NCBI GenBank assembly: GCA_030849065.1 | Contig: JASAON010001525.1 | Location: 1-47,093, forward strand | From: Jaenimonas drosophilae | Lineage: Eukaryota; Euglenozoa; Kinetoplastea; Trypanosomatida; Trypanosomatidae | Direction: 5' to 3' | Length of the DNA stretch: 47,093 nt | Part shown: positions 32,051-43,103 of the stretch, one piece after another | Layout of the letters: the number at the start of each line of letters is the position of its first letter | Position numbering within the stretch: position 1 is the stretch's first letter | Made by a program: the position numbers and the translations under genes | The notes under the pieces: generated by a model | Databases searched by the model: none | What the model saw: only the letters and a program-made list of their open reading frames with translations | What the model was told of the DNA's origin: nothing

Positions 32051-32914
32051 CGAGTATTCACAGAGAGCGCGAACGGTTTTCTTTTGTGTGTGCGCACGAA
32101 AAAGGTAGATGAGGGTGAGTTGTCGTATCCGCAAACAATAAATAGAGGATGGAGGATAGCAACGTGTGGTGGGAAAAAAAATGAAAAAAAAAGAAGAAAA
32201 GCGGCAATATTTGATGATGTGAAGTGTTTTCGTTTTTCTCTTGAGATTGTGTTCAGGGAGCGAGCAAACGGCGTGCGGAGATGCGCGACTTCCCTGAGCA
32301 AGATCCACGCCAGGTTGCTGGCAAAGAGATGGAGAGGCACGGTACGTGTTGTGTTGTTTAAAGCAAGAAGACGCCGTGTGGGGGTTGTATGTGTATGTAT
32401 GTACGTGCGTGTGTGTTGCGGAAGCCGTGGGTCGGGCTGTTGCGACCAAAACGAATAAACACAGAACCCAGCACACACACACACACTCACACAACAACAA
32501 CAAACAGAAGGAGAGGTGAGAAAGAAAGTGGGCACCAAACAGTGAAGGCTAGAGGAGGTAGGTATAAATCAGCTCTCCTACACAACAAAAAAAATGATCC
32601 ACTGCACAGTAGTCGTTGGTGCCGTGATGAGAGAGAGAGAGAGAGGGGCCGACGTGCAATGACTTGAACGTACCTACGCCGACAGCGTCAAACGTGCACA
32701 CAAACTTTTGTGGGGGTAAAAAGAAACACAACAACAACAACAACAACAACGACAGAAAGAAAAAAGACGTAAGATAAATAACGAAGGAAGAAGTCCGTAG
32801 GCTCAGGCAGCTACCAGCACGATAGCCAATGGCCCAACACGTAGATGTGGCGCGGGAGTCCCACGAACACAACAGCAACAGCGACGGAAAGTGAGCGAGA
32901 AGATAAGAGTAAGA

Positions 32915-32938
32915 ACAACAACAACAACAACAACAACA
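32915..32938 (+). repeat. (AAC)n microsatellite in spacer
   Basis: About eight AAC units on the plus strand, reading GTT on the sense strand. The orientation is again opposite to the poly-Asn-coding repeats inside the genes. Confidence 0.85.
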
Positions 32939-34419
32939 GCGGAAGCTTGCTTAATGGCGAAGATACCTCCTTCCTCTTCACTAGCGCGCTGAATGGGTTG
33001 TTTCTCGCTGGGGGGCAACGAGTCCCAGTGGCCCAGCAAGGTGTGTGTTGTGCGTGTGCGAGAGAGTAGTGCAATCGTGGGCAAACGAAGAGCAAGCGTT
33101 TAATCTAGGTTGGTGTGGTCCTTCTTCACCAGCAAAACATCCATATACAAAACACGCACACACACGGCGAACGGTGGATGCCGAGCACGACGCAACAGGA
33201 ATAGCCTAGTGATGTGAGGTCTTCGTGTACGTGAGAAGAGGGGGAGTTGTGTAGGTGGAGATGGCAACGCATGGAAGTGTTGTGTTTGTAGCAACAGGAG
33301 ATGAAGTGTTGTGAATATGATGTGTGTGTGTGGTTGTGGAGGGTCGATATATAAGATTTGTTGGGAAATGTGTGAGGTAGGAGCGACAAGACGAGAGGAG
33401 AGGTTGGATGGTGAGTGTGCCTCCATCCGCACATTGTTGGCCAACATCATCATCGCCATCTCACCAACTAAAGGCGCGCGCGCACATACCTACACACGGA
33501 GGACGAAGGCATCGCCCTAATACGTGAGTTGGGGTGGCACAAAGCAAACAAACCACGCAAATGCGTTGGCATCATATATGTTTATGAACGAAGATAGACA
33601 TATACGGATCGTAGATCGCCGAAACAACAACAAAAACAAAAAAAAACAAAAAAAAAGAACGGCCGGAGATTGGCAGTGGGAAAGTCGCGTGAAGAGTTGT
33701 TCTTCATATAAGTGTTTGTGTGTGTATGTGTGTGCGTGTTGCAAGAGGGTGAAGCCAAAGGTTCCATGAGCAGAAGAATCTGCACACGACGTGTGTGTCT
33801 ACGTTATGCATCCATGATACAACATAACACGATCCACTCAGATAAAAAGGAGGGTAGAGCACGTGGAGGTGGTGGGAGCTTGTTTGCGACGAAAATCGAT
33901 GCACAACAAATCAGCTTCAGCACAGGACGTCATCGCCACGCTCACTAACAAGAAAAAAAAAGGAGGAAGAGAACGGGCCAACAACAGCAACCACCACAAA
34001 GCAACTGCGCACCACTGCAGCAGCCGGAAGAAGAAGAGAAAAAAAAAGAAGCTTGGCAACAATGGGGGGATAGTGGTATAAGGTGCATCCGCCAGCATCG
34101 TTGTCACTTCGTCCTGACAGTGGGGCCATACACACATACACACACGTTGGATGGGGTGACGGGTGCTGAATCCTGCAAACGTACAACATCAAGCCATGCA
34201 TACCCAGCAAGTACCACAACATATCGATCAGAGCTACTCTACATCATCTTCATCCGTGAGCGGCCTACACGCCACTCTCGTGCAGCATCAAACGCAACCA
34301 AAAAAAAGCAGCTGCAAAAACAAAAGAAAAGAAGCTTCACAAAGCTACTACATCATCATTTACAGAAACATCATCCAGCAACGTCCTCGTCCCGTGGAGA
34401 GGGACGCGCTATGTGCTTC

Positions 34420-36255
34420 CTATGCCCACTCTGCGCTATCATCCGCGGCGTTTTGTTGCTCCATCGACTGCAGCGACATGGAGGACGGAGATGCGCACAC
34501 ACGCATACCAAAACTTCCATGTGAGAGAGATGGGCTGTGCCGCTCCGCCTTGCACGCGCTGCTGACGCTGTTGGTTGTTCGTGGCGCAGCAGCCGCGGCG
34601 TTCTGCCTCCGTCGTCGTACGCCAACCTTGCTCATCCACACCTGCTGCTCGCTCTCTTCCATGCTACGCACACGGCTGTGGCTGCTGGGTTGTTGTCGTG
34701 AGGTGCTGGGGCTGCGTATGGACCCCACACCACAACCACAACTCCCGCGGAAGTGCTCCAGACTTCGATTCCCTGTGGTTGTTGGTGATGATGGCGTGGA
34801 GGATGGGTTGGATCTTAGCCTGCCGCTCGCGAAGGGTGCGAAGGCCCAGTTTCGTTTTTCCTCGCGCAACTTATTAAAAGCGGAGGAACGCGTCCACGGA
34901 GGGCGCCCACCCATGGCGGAGGCAGCGTTGGGTGAGGGGCAACAGGCACTGCCATCCACGGCAAGCAGATGCGGAAGATGCGCATGCCCATGCTGTTGTT
35001 GTGGCGGCGTTGGGCTGTTTCGCGCCAGCCTACCTCCACACAATTCACACTCCCCGCCACCTATACTGAGCTCCATCCCCGCACACACACAACGTGACTG
35101 ACGAAGTTGCGGGAGTTGTGTGGTGGTGCCGTAACTCGTGCTGTCGCTCTCCAAACGTGGCGAGTGCAACAACAGATCAACCTGAGTGAGAGAGAGGAAG
35201 CTCACGCAGAGATGTGTGTTGCTGCTCGCTGGGTTGTTGTTGGTGGAGATGGGGGATGATAGGAGCGAGGTGGCCTGCATGTTCTCAGCGGCCTCATCCT
35301 CCATGCCCTGCACGGAGAGCGAAACAAGCTGATCCACGATGGAAGATGATGCTGCTGCCGCACCACCTGCTGATGCCGTTGTTGTTGTTGTTGTTGTTGC
35401 ATGTGGCACACATGCAACAAGAGGGCTTGTGGGGCTGGATGATGTTGGTGTGGCCACGATTGCCTGAGGTGGCGCATGCTCCATTGGCACATTTATCTCC
35501 TCCTCCATGAGCCGGTTGCGTGGAGGTGATGGGAGGAGGTCCGTCGTGGGCACCATGGGTGCATTGTAACAAGAATGAGATGGTGCGCGCAGTGGTTGAA
35601 TGGCTCGACGTAGGCCCATAGGGCTCCTTGGATCCTCAACGTACACATGTGTGGTGCTCAAGAACCGTGAGTGGCCCCACGACGGGCTCGCCGGCGATTC
35701 GCTTTCTTCCGTCGATGGCACGTCATCCATCCCGCTGAAGGTACCAACGGAGGTTGGGCGCCCCGCAACAACACCGCTGAGCGACGGATGCAACGCGTTG
35801 GCACGAAGACTGCCGTGGTAGCTCCACATGGAGGAGCCCTCCACCTCCTTGGCATCGTTGTGCGTCAGTGGTGCTTGATAGTCTCCGCTGTGCAAACTAA
35901 ACGAGCCGCCATCTACACGTGATAAGCGCGGGCCCATCCGCAATGAGCACGCATCATTACATCCTGAGGTGGCACTGCTGCTGCTGCCCACACGTTGGCT
36001 CCTCGCGTCTTCGCCACGGCTGCCGCTGGTGATGGAGGTTGTGTGGGAGTCATCATGAACCCACGCACTTCCAATGGGCTCCAGGCTATCAACCCAAGGT
36101 GCTGCCGCTGCATCTGCGCACGATTGCGATGCACGCAACTCTGAACTGACGCCGTTCTCCTGTGGCGGTGTGGCTGATGGCGATGCATCCACAAAATGTG
36201 TGCGTGCACCCATTGGTGGTAGGCTTGCCCACCGTCGCTTGCGCTCCAGCTGCAT
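34420..36255 (-). CDS. A10: tandem-family protein with motifs 1 and 2 plus a Cys cluster, 611 aa
   Basis: Function is unknown. It starts MQLERKRRWASLPPMG. Motif 1 is SFLSLTQVDLLL at about 352-363 (the SLTQV core is identical to A3). Motif 2 is FNKLREEKRNWAFAPF at about 460-475 (N-W-x-F-x-x-F as in A6; Phe-Ala follows as in A9). Between them, near 389-407, is C-V-C then C-E-L-C-G-G, a C-x-C...C-x-x-C arrangement that could bind zinc but matches no family I know. Ala and Thr tracts occur, with five Ala near 552-556, and the C-terminus has M-S-L-Q-S. There is no signal peptide or membrane segment. The ATG at 36255 lies only 7 bases after the predicted acceptor, so the true start could be the in-frame Met at residue 15. 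Confidence 0.84.
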   Translation of the reverse strand: MQLERKRRWASLPPMGARTHFVDASPSATPPQENGVSSELRASQSCADAAAAPWVDSLEPIGSAWVHDDSHTTSITSGSRGEDARSQRVGSSSSATSGCNDACSLRMGPRLSRVDGGSFSLHSGDYQAPLTHNDAKEVEGSSMWSYHGSLRANALHPSLSGVVAGRPTSVGTFSGMDDVPSTEESESPASPSWGHSRFLSTTHVYVEDPRSPMGLRRAIQPLRAPSHSCYNAPMVPTTDLLPSPPRNRLMEEEINVPMEHAPPQAIVATPTSSSPTSPLVACVPHATTTTTTTASAGGAAAASSSIVDQLVSLSVQGMEDEAAENMQATSLLSSPISTNNNPASSNTHLCVSFLSLTQVDLLLHSPRLESDSTSYGTTTQLPQLRQSRCVCAGMELSIGGGECELCGGRLARNSPTPPQQQHGHAHLPHLLAVDGSACCPSPNAASAMGGRPPWTRSSAFNKLREEKRNWAFAPFASGRLRSNPSSTPSSPTTTGNRSLEHFRGSCGCGVGSIRSPSTSRQQPSSHSRVRSMEESEQQVWMSKVGVRRRRQNAAAAAPRTTNSVSSACKAERHSPSLSHGSFGMRVCASPSSMSLQSMEQQNAADDSAEWA

Positions 36256-36315
36256 CTACGAACTCAGAGACAGATAGAAAAAAAAACAGGAAAAGAAAAC
36301 AAAAGAAAAAAAAAC
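36256..36315 (-). promoter_or_regulatory. Splice acceptor of A10 with very short leader
   Basis: A long T-rich tract (two T9 runs, about 36312-36276, minus strand) is followed by CTGAG with AG at 36264-36263, seven bases before the ATG. A second AG directly abuts the ATG. Confidence 0.5.
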
Positions 36316-37873
36316 CAATGTTGATCTTGGTTGTGTACGGATCTACGCGGCGTCGTTCGCCTCTGAGCGAGCAAACAGCCACCAAGTTAATACAGAAAAA
36401 TGAACGCAGACCTGAAAAAAGAATGAAGAAGTGGAGTGAAGGTGAATGTATGTATGTATGTATGGATGGATGTCGTTGGCACGTGGTACCAATGGGCACT
36501 AACAGCAGTACTTGTATATCATCCTTCCATGAAGATCAATGCACACGCCTCAATCCTCGTAGGAAAACATATTCAGTCGGATAAAATATATAAAAAAAGA
36601 ACATGTGTGGAGCTATTGCCTCTCCGTTGCGGTCTTCCGCTTCTCCATCCTCGCCTGTGGAGATGGACGCCCAAGCCATGAAGTTGATGCAGCTTCGAGC
36701 TTCTAGCTCAGATACGTGCAAGAAAAAAAAGAAAGCGCAAGAATTAGGTGAGGAGGATGTTTATAATCTTCCATCATACACGAAGATTCATCGTCTTTTC
36801 TCTGTTTTTCCCACGGTGGCCATCGAACACGTACGAAACAACGTTAAATGCTGCTCGCGCAGCTGCATGGGTATTGGCGGGTACTCCAACAACACATCGC
36901 AGATAAAAGTGGGAAGCATCGAGGAAGAGGAAAAGAGAGTATCATCGCTTTGTCTGGGGAGGAGATGTGTGGATGAGGAGTTTGTACCTGCACAAACACA
37001 CACAAAGCACGAATATATATGTACGGGGAGATCTATCCCAGTGAAGGATTGCAGTATGCAAGTGCGGGTGCGTAGACCTGCTTGCACCTCACCAACACGT
37101 ACACATGCACGTGAAAGCGAGGTGGTGCTGCGCAATAACAATAAGCGTATGTGCTCGAAGAAAAAAAACAAAGCAACTTCATTGCCAATCGCGTTGCAGT
37201 GGTCGCTGTGGGGAGAGGTGGGCGTGGAGGTGAGCCTGTGTTCGGTGGCATCCATTTTTTTTAAAAGAAAAACATCAACGGTGAATACAACAGAGAGTGC
37301 AGCAAAAAGGGAAAATAGAATGATGAAGACACAATGTGTTGCTGAAGCTTCATGTAGATGGACGTGAAACAAATGTGTTATGATGTGAATTTGGCCGTCA
37401 ACCAAACCTGACCACCACAATATATGTTTTTTTCTATCCTACAGCACCCAAGAGAAGTGCGTGTGTGTGTGGCAGAGGAGTAACCAGAATAGCAAACTAC
37501 TCAGCCAGCTCACACTCGTCCATAAATGGCGTCAAAATGTTCATCAGACGGATAAACCACATGAAGAGCTGCAAAAATAAAAATACAAAATAAAAACCAA
37601 AATAAAAAACCATGACGAGCACTCCGAACAAACAAAAAAAAGGAAGAAGAAAANGTTGCTCGTTGCCGCAAACACGTCTTCTTGGCAAACCTCCTCTGGT
37701 GGCTCATTGGCCACAAACACCGAAAAAAAAAACATGTAAAAAAAATGCACACGCAAAGAAGATATTCAGGGTCAAGGCACATTCACAAAACCATGAAGAA
37801 GATCATGATGCACATTCACATCAATGTTTCCACGTCTTGTAGCGAGGAGGGTAGGTCCGCACGCCCACGTCCT
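36256..37873. other. Spacer between A10 and A11
   Basis: No gene is supported. A TGTA-type repeat lies at about 36447-36470, A runs are common, and a single ambiguous base sits at 37654. A 254-codon plus-strand frame at 36603-37367 is not credible as a gene (it is antisense to the cluster and has no recognisable domain). Confidence 0.55.
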
Positions 37874-39298
37874 TCAGGCCCATGAGCTCAGCACCGACAT
37901 GGGTGAGCTGTTGCTGCTGCTACTGACGAAGGAGAAGCTTCCCAGAGCTTGGCGCTGTGTGCGAGTCCCGTAGCGCCGTTCATGCGCGCTGGGTGGCAGC
38001 GCACCCTCGCCAACATGTCTTGTGGTTTGTGAGAAGAGGATTGGTGAGTTGTGCATCTGCTGAATGGAGCTCGCCATGGTGGGCGGAGATGGTGTTCTGA
38101 CCTCCACCATCAAACCTTGAAGCTCGTCGTGCATCAGCATCTCACCCTGATCTTCCTCATCTTCGGCATCTTCGGAGCTGTTGTATGGGATAGATTGCAG
38201 TGAAACAGCACTTTCCGCGCTACCAACACGCAGCCATGCATCCAACACTGTCGTTGGCTGCCACTCCGCTGATGGTGATGTGGGGCGTGCCATCGCATCT
38301 TCATCTGCCGCGCACCCACGCCACGCATACACATCACTGCGCATCTTCTCTTGTGACTGTGAAGGTTCCACATCGCCAACATGAAGTGAGGGAAGAAGTT
38401 GCTCCTGAGAAAGTTGGCGATGGTAGTGCGTGGCGTGTACCACCACAGCACTTCCATCATCGTGTGAGCTCTTGGTGTTGGTGTTGGTGTTGCTGCTTGT
38501 GTGGGTTGATGCTGCATCAAGATCCCCACGTGAAACGAAGGTAGGCAGCATCAAGCACATAGGCGTGGGTGTGAAGGGAGAGCACACGCCATTAGCCTCA
38601 TCATCATCATCATCAAAACCATCCACAGCAGCGCGGCGCTGGCCGACGTTCTGTTTCATGCTACTGCTGCTACGACTACTCCGTACGTAGTTGCTGCGGC
38701 TTGTTTCACGTCGAATACGTTGCAGGATGGATTCTACGCGTGAGAAGGAAAGGAAGTGTGGCACCGAAGGTGTGTTGGTGAGGGTTGAAGCATCCTCACA
38801 GCTTGGGCTACGTGAGGTGGCGTTGGTGTTGACGTGGAGATGGCGCAGCTCACGTAGGGGCCCCTTGGTGTTGTTGCGGCTCATCCAGCAACGTGAGCGG
38901 CTGCCATCACGTCGGAGTGCTGGGAACGCTTCCTTCGTGCGCAGTGGTGAAGACGGAACCTCCACAACGCGTGGGCGCGTCGATGTTGGTGTGGGTGGTG
39001 AAGGTGAAGAATGTTGCGTCGCAGGCGGAGATGGGGCCACACCACGTCTGTCAGCTGCTGCAGTGCGTCCGAGGGTGGTGCCCGCTGCCGGCTCACCTGA
39101 TGCTCGTCGTGGTGTGCTCATGCGTGCCGAGGCCTCCTCCTCCCCCATCATACTTGCATCGTGGCTGTGGTAGCTCCCGCTGCTGCACACAGAGAGATGT
39201 AGGCTCCTCTCTTCAGAATTGATGGGTATGCTGTGTGAGTAGCACAACACCAGCAAGCCGTCGTCCACCGCACCTCTCCCCTCACAACTTGACAACAT
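37874..39298 (-). CDS. A11: tandem-family protein with motifs 1 and 2, 474 aa
   Basis: Function is unknown. It starts MLSSCEGRGAVDDG. T-P-R-R-A-S lies at 62-67, followed by a Pro/Ser/Thr-rich region. Motif 1 is SVPHFLSFSRVESIL at 178-192, nearly identical in its first half to A6 and A8. A second motif-1-like copy, LPTFVSRGDLDAA at 251-263, resembles A9. Acidic patches lie at 229-234 and 376-386. Motif 2 is SSIQQMHNSPILF at 410-422. The protein ends M-S-V-L-S-S-W-A, matching H-S-V-L-S-S-F-V of the adjacent A12. No signal peptide or membrane segment is visible. The start follows an acceptor AG at 39364-39363 by 64 bases. Confidence 0.85.
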   Translation of the reverse strand: MLSSCEGRGAVDDGLLVLCYSHSIPINSEERSLHLSVCSSGSYHSHDASMMGEEEASARMSTPRRASGEPAAGTTLGRTAAADRRGVAPSPPATQHSSPSPPTPTSTRPRVVEVPSSPLRTKEAFPALRRDGSRSRCWMSRNNTKGPLRELRHLHVNTNATSRSPSCEDASTLTNTPSVPHFLSFSRVESILQRIRRETSRSNYVRSSRSSSSMKQNVGQRRAAVDGFDDDDDEANGVCSPFTPTPMCLMLPTFVSRGDLDAASTHTSSNTNTNTKSSHDDGSAVVVHATHYHRQLSQEQLLPSLHVGDVEPSQSQEKMRSDVYAWRGCAADEDAMARPTSPSAEWQPTTVLDAWLRVGSAESAVSLQSIPYNSSEDAEDEEDQGEMLMHDELQGLMVEVRTPSPPTMASSIQQMHNSPILFSQTTRHVGEGALPPSAHERRYGTRTQRQALGSFSFVSSSSNSSPMSVLSSWA

Positions 39299-39390
39299 TG
39301 ATGATAATTCAAACAGTGATGATGTTGGTGTTGTTGTCGGCGTGAATGAAGAAAGGTGAGGTCTATTTGGATCAAAAAAAAAAGAAGATA
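39299..39390 (-). promoter_or_regulatory. Probable splice acceptor of A11
   Basis: A CTTCTTTTTTTTTT tract on the minus strand (about 39388-39374) is followed by AAATAG with AG at 39364-39363, giving a 64-base leader. Confidence 0.5.
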
Positions 39391-41651
39391 GTGTGCGTAT
39401 CAGGTTGATATTGCGTACCTTACGTGAGAGGTTGCTTGAATTCTGGGCCAACGAACGAAAAAAAAACACACAAAACACACACAAAAAAATTGAAATTAGA
39501 TTCTGTTTGACTCACGATGATAAAATGACGCCTGACGCACGACACGTTGAATCTGACCCAACGCTATATCTCTCTAATTTGTTGTTCTTGTTGTGGGGGC
39601 ACAACGCAGCCACACCAGGGGCCAGAAAGAATCTGAGCGGGTTGCTGAAGTTGGTGTTGGTGGAAAGGTCCTGGCTCTGTCAGGTGGAGGAAAGGGGGTG
39701 AGAGGGAGAGGAGAGTACAGAGCTCTTCGCGGATGTTGCCGGTGACGACGAGAGCCAGGGCGGCAATGACTCCTTCCACTTTGGTGGTAACAAAGGTGGT
39801 TGTGTGTCCCAAACAGAGCCTGAAACAGTGGTACTGAACACACACCAAAAAAAACAAGAAGGGTGATATATGAATGGTTAGATTCTTGAGGTGATGCTGG
39901 CAACTGTGTCTGTGTGTGTAGGAGGTTGGTGGGCGAGGAACGCACACCTCTACAATTGCTGAAGTACCTTCAAGAAAAAAAAACTGAAAAACAACAACGA
40001 CGATCTCAATGAGACTTCGAGTAGAGAGGAAGATGTAGCAGAAGAGAGAAGACGTAGCACATAGATCATCATTGGCAGGCATCAGCAAGGGTAGGTGCTC
40101 CAAATTGCGGAGGTGTTGTATATCCCCCGTCTTCCCACAAGAAGGAAGAGAGCTCTGGCAAGTATTTTTGGGTGTTTTGTAATGAGTTGGGAGGTGATGA
40201 ACACCTCCACGAACAATAAAGATCTTCTGGGGCATATTTGTGTGCGCTACGGGTTCTTCAACATCAATCACTGATATTCCGGAAAGCGCACATGCATGAA
40301 GCATGTTTGTGTATGGTGTTTCACTACAAACACTCATACACACGTGTCATTGGATGAACGTTGGCAGCTGCTTTGGACTCATCCATAAGCGCCGTCAAAC
40401 ACAGCCAAAAGGCAAAAGAAAAAAAGGGAGAGGGGAAAATGTGCTTCTGGCCATGATCTTGCGACTCACTTCAACTCGGAACATCTTTCATCCACGCGCT
40501 ACGCACGAAGATGTGGCCCACACAGACACACACAAACACATGCCTCTCCACGCAGAATTCATCACATAAATACACCAACAACAGCGATAGAGCAATTAAG
40601 AACAGAAGAAGGTGGGCGGTGTATATTCGTATTTTCCTCGACCGAGCCACGATTATGCGTGTGGTGATGAGGGAGGTGCCGCACACACTCAGTGGCGGCA
40701 TCCATCATAACCCAGGCATCACTATGCGCGACAGGAGGAAAACAAAAGAAAAGATCTCGATGGAGAAGAGGGAGGGAGAGGGAGATGAACCTGCTCTGAG
40801 GCACCGCTACACTCACAGACAAACATCCATCATCACATTAACGACGAGAAAAAAACAAGTAACAAGTAAAGATAGAAAAGAGCAAGAAGAAGAAGAGAGA
40901 GAGAAAATAAAGATGGAGATTTGATGTAGAAGAGGGTTGGTCTAGATGCCTCAAGAAGGCTTGCGCACCTGCCAGCATTTAATACACTTTTCTTGCTCTC
41001 ATCACCACATAGAACCTAGGCAGACTGCTCCACCACAATCCTATCACTGGTATGGGTTGTGGGCTGCGGTGTTGCAGTATCACCTCATCAATCAAGCAAA
41101 CAACGTTTCTAGAGAAGAATAAACATGGCGCATTATGTTGTATGTGTGTGTGTGTGTATGTTCGTGGATGTTGTGTTGGGGAAGCACACACACAAAAACA
41201 ACGCCGCCATCAATGCACATCGCTGTTTCCTGTCTTGAGGGAAGAAAGTGAGAGAGCACACAAAGAGCAAACAACAATAAAGAGAAAAAAAACAAAAAGA
41301 AGAAATCAGGTCACACGTGATGATGACGGCCACGTCGACGTGGAGAGTGGTGAATCGAGGTCCTGCAAGCTGATGAGCACTACCTGACCCACACTCACCA
41401 CCACACCATCATACAAAAAAAAAGAAAAGAGTTTGAACATAACAAGCACTACACAAAAAAAAAACGAAAGCCACCAAAACAAAAGGACGAAGGCTTGCGT
41501 ATAACCACAATAGATAATGCAAAGCAGGAGAACATACATCAACGCACTACTCGAGCCACGTCATTTCTACAGACGAGCTCAGCACACACTCATCACTCAC
41601 CAACACACACACACAAGCAAAGCTGGTGAGGCGGGGAAGAGTTCAGTGCGC

Positions 41652-41690
41652 ATGCTCCCCCAAACAATCACTTCGTTTGGGAGGGAGCAT
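41652..41690. repeat. Imperfect inverted repeat
   Basis: ATGCTCCCCCAAAC at 41652-41665 and GTTTGGGAGGGAGCAT at 41675-41690 pair along their whole length with a two-base bulge around a nine-base loop. Confidence 0.75.
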
Positions 41691-43103
41691 CGTGTTATGC
41701 CTCCTTCTGCTGTTTCGTTCCAAGGTCAGCACCATTCATCTCATCATCGTCCTGTGTTTCTCATGACGAGTGCGCAGCGCCAAATCGTGAGTATGGGAGA
41801 GAGAGAGAGAGAATGGCTGAGTGGGGGTGAGGTGAGGTGCCACGAATCACTGCGCGTTGATCATCACCATAAGCCCATCCACTGTAGAAGTAACAACAAG
41901 GGTGGAAAAAAATATAGAGTAGGAGAGCATACACAAAAAGAAAAAAAAACGAAGAAGAGGCGCACTGTTCTGCAGCTGGGAGTTGTGCAGGGGAGCAAAC
42001 AGAGCGATGATCTGTCATTGCACAGCGACCTCATCCATCCACGCTCTCAAACACAGCACCAACGGAGGTGAGCATCAGCAAAAAAAAAAAAAAGAAGTTG
42101 CGCACGTAGCATTGATACTTTGCGTGGCGGGTATTGAGGGGAGGGGAAGGTGGGCGAATCACCAGTGCTGGTGTGGAGCGAAAATTGAGTTCCAACACGT
42201 ACGTGTTTGCGGACGTTCTTTGCAATGGTTCACGCAGGAGTAACAGAGAAAGAAGTAACAACGACAACAACAACAACAACAAAGCACAGTGAGTGCTGTG
42301 CCATGTGTAGATGAAGTAGTGGTTCAGAAAGGGGGCTCGTTCAGTGGGCAAAACACGCATGGGCTGGATATCCTGGATGCGGTCCTGCACCCAGAAAGAA
42401 AAATAACAATGCTAGCCATCCACATGCACACAGAGATAAAAGGAATTGAGCACACAACCATCACCATGCGTTGTTGTTCTTGCAATCAACCGTCCACGAA
42501 GGAGCCAGCAGTCAAGGTTTTTTGCGCGCACCAACACACACCAGATACGAGCATCGCTCTCCATCAACAACCAAAAAAAAACACAAGCAAAGCAGCAGCA
42601 AAGAAAAAAGAAAACATGTTCGCCTTGAAGAATAGTGATGAGGGAATCGTCACGTGAGGAGCAGCCGCACATGCCCCACCACAGACATCCTCCAGCCTCA
42701 GAGACTTCATGTGCGTGCATATTGCCGCAATCATCATGAGCTGGGGCGTGTTTCTGCTGAAAGTGGGAGGAGGACGAGCAACACAGACCAATGTACGTCT
42801 TGGAAACATCACACGAACACATGAGCCTAGCTCAAACGTGGTGCGGGGAAGTTTTGTGGCTCGTTGAAGGGGAGGTGGAGCTGATCAGCTCCATCACCAG
42901 CAACATCTCCGCCATAACGGAAGATGACGTGGGTGGAGTGAGAAGGATGCCGCTCTCAGAGAGAAACAAACAATAAAGAACAAAAGAACAGCAACAATGG
43001 CTAATGACGGACAACAACAGCACCCCTCACATCCCACTCACACACACACACACATACATACACATCATATATATATGCATACATGTATAGAGGTGTGTTG
43101 CTT

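Larger units (their letters stand above)
31976..34419. other. Spacer between A9 and A10
   Basis: No gene is supported over 2.4 kb. It holds (CA)n near 32471-32485, (GA)n near 32628-32645, CAA repeats at about 32729-32750 and 32915-32938, A runs near 33625-33660, and GT runs near 33709-33738. Confidence 0.6.
39299..43103. other. Longest spacer, between A11 and A12
   Basis: No gene is supported over 3.8 kb. It contains an imperfect hairpin at 41652-41690, GT runs near 41139-41158, CA runs near 41601-41614, (GA)n near 41799-41813, CAA repeats near 42255-42281, and CA plus alternating AT runs near 43037-43085. The length would accommodate one further lost family member, but I found no remnant of either motif. 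Confidence 0.55.

Noticed and set aside
36603..37367. 254-codon plus-strand open frame between A10 and A11
   Set aside because: It is antisense to the whole cluster, has no recognisable domain or family motif, and contains Lys runs from A-rich spacer DNA. The plus strand of the spacers is poor in T, so long stop-free frames are expected.
37654..37654. Single ambiguous base (n)
   Set aside because: It lies in an A-rich spacer; it looks like an assembly or base-calling ambiguity with no effect on any gene.
39564..40343. 259-codon minus-strand frame with hydrophobic stretches downstream of the A12 stop
   Set aside because: Its hydrophobic segments come from T/G-rich repeats; there are no family motifs and no good acceptor-start arrangement.
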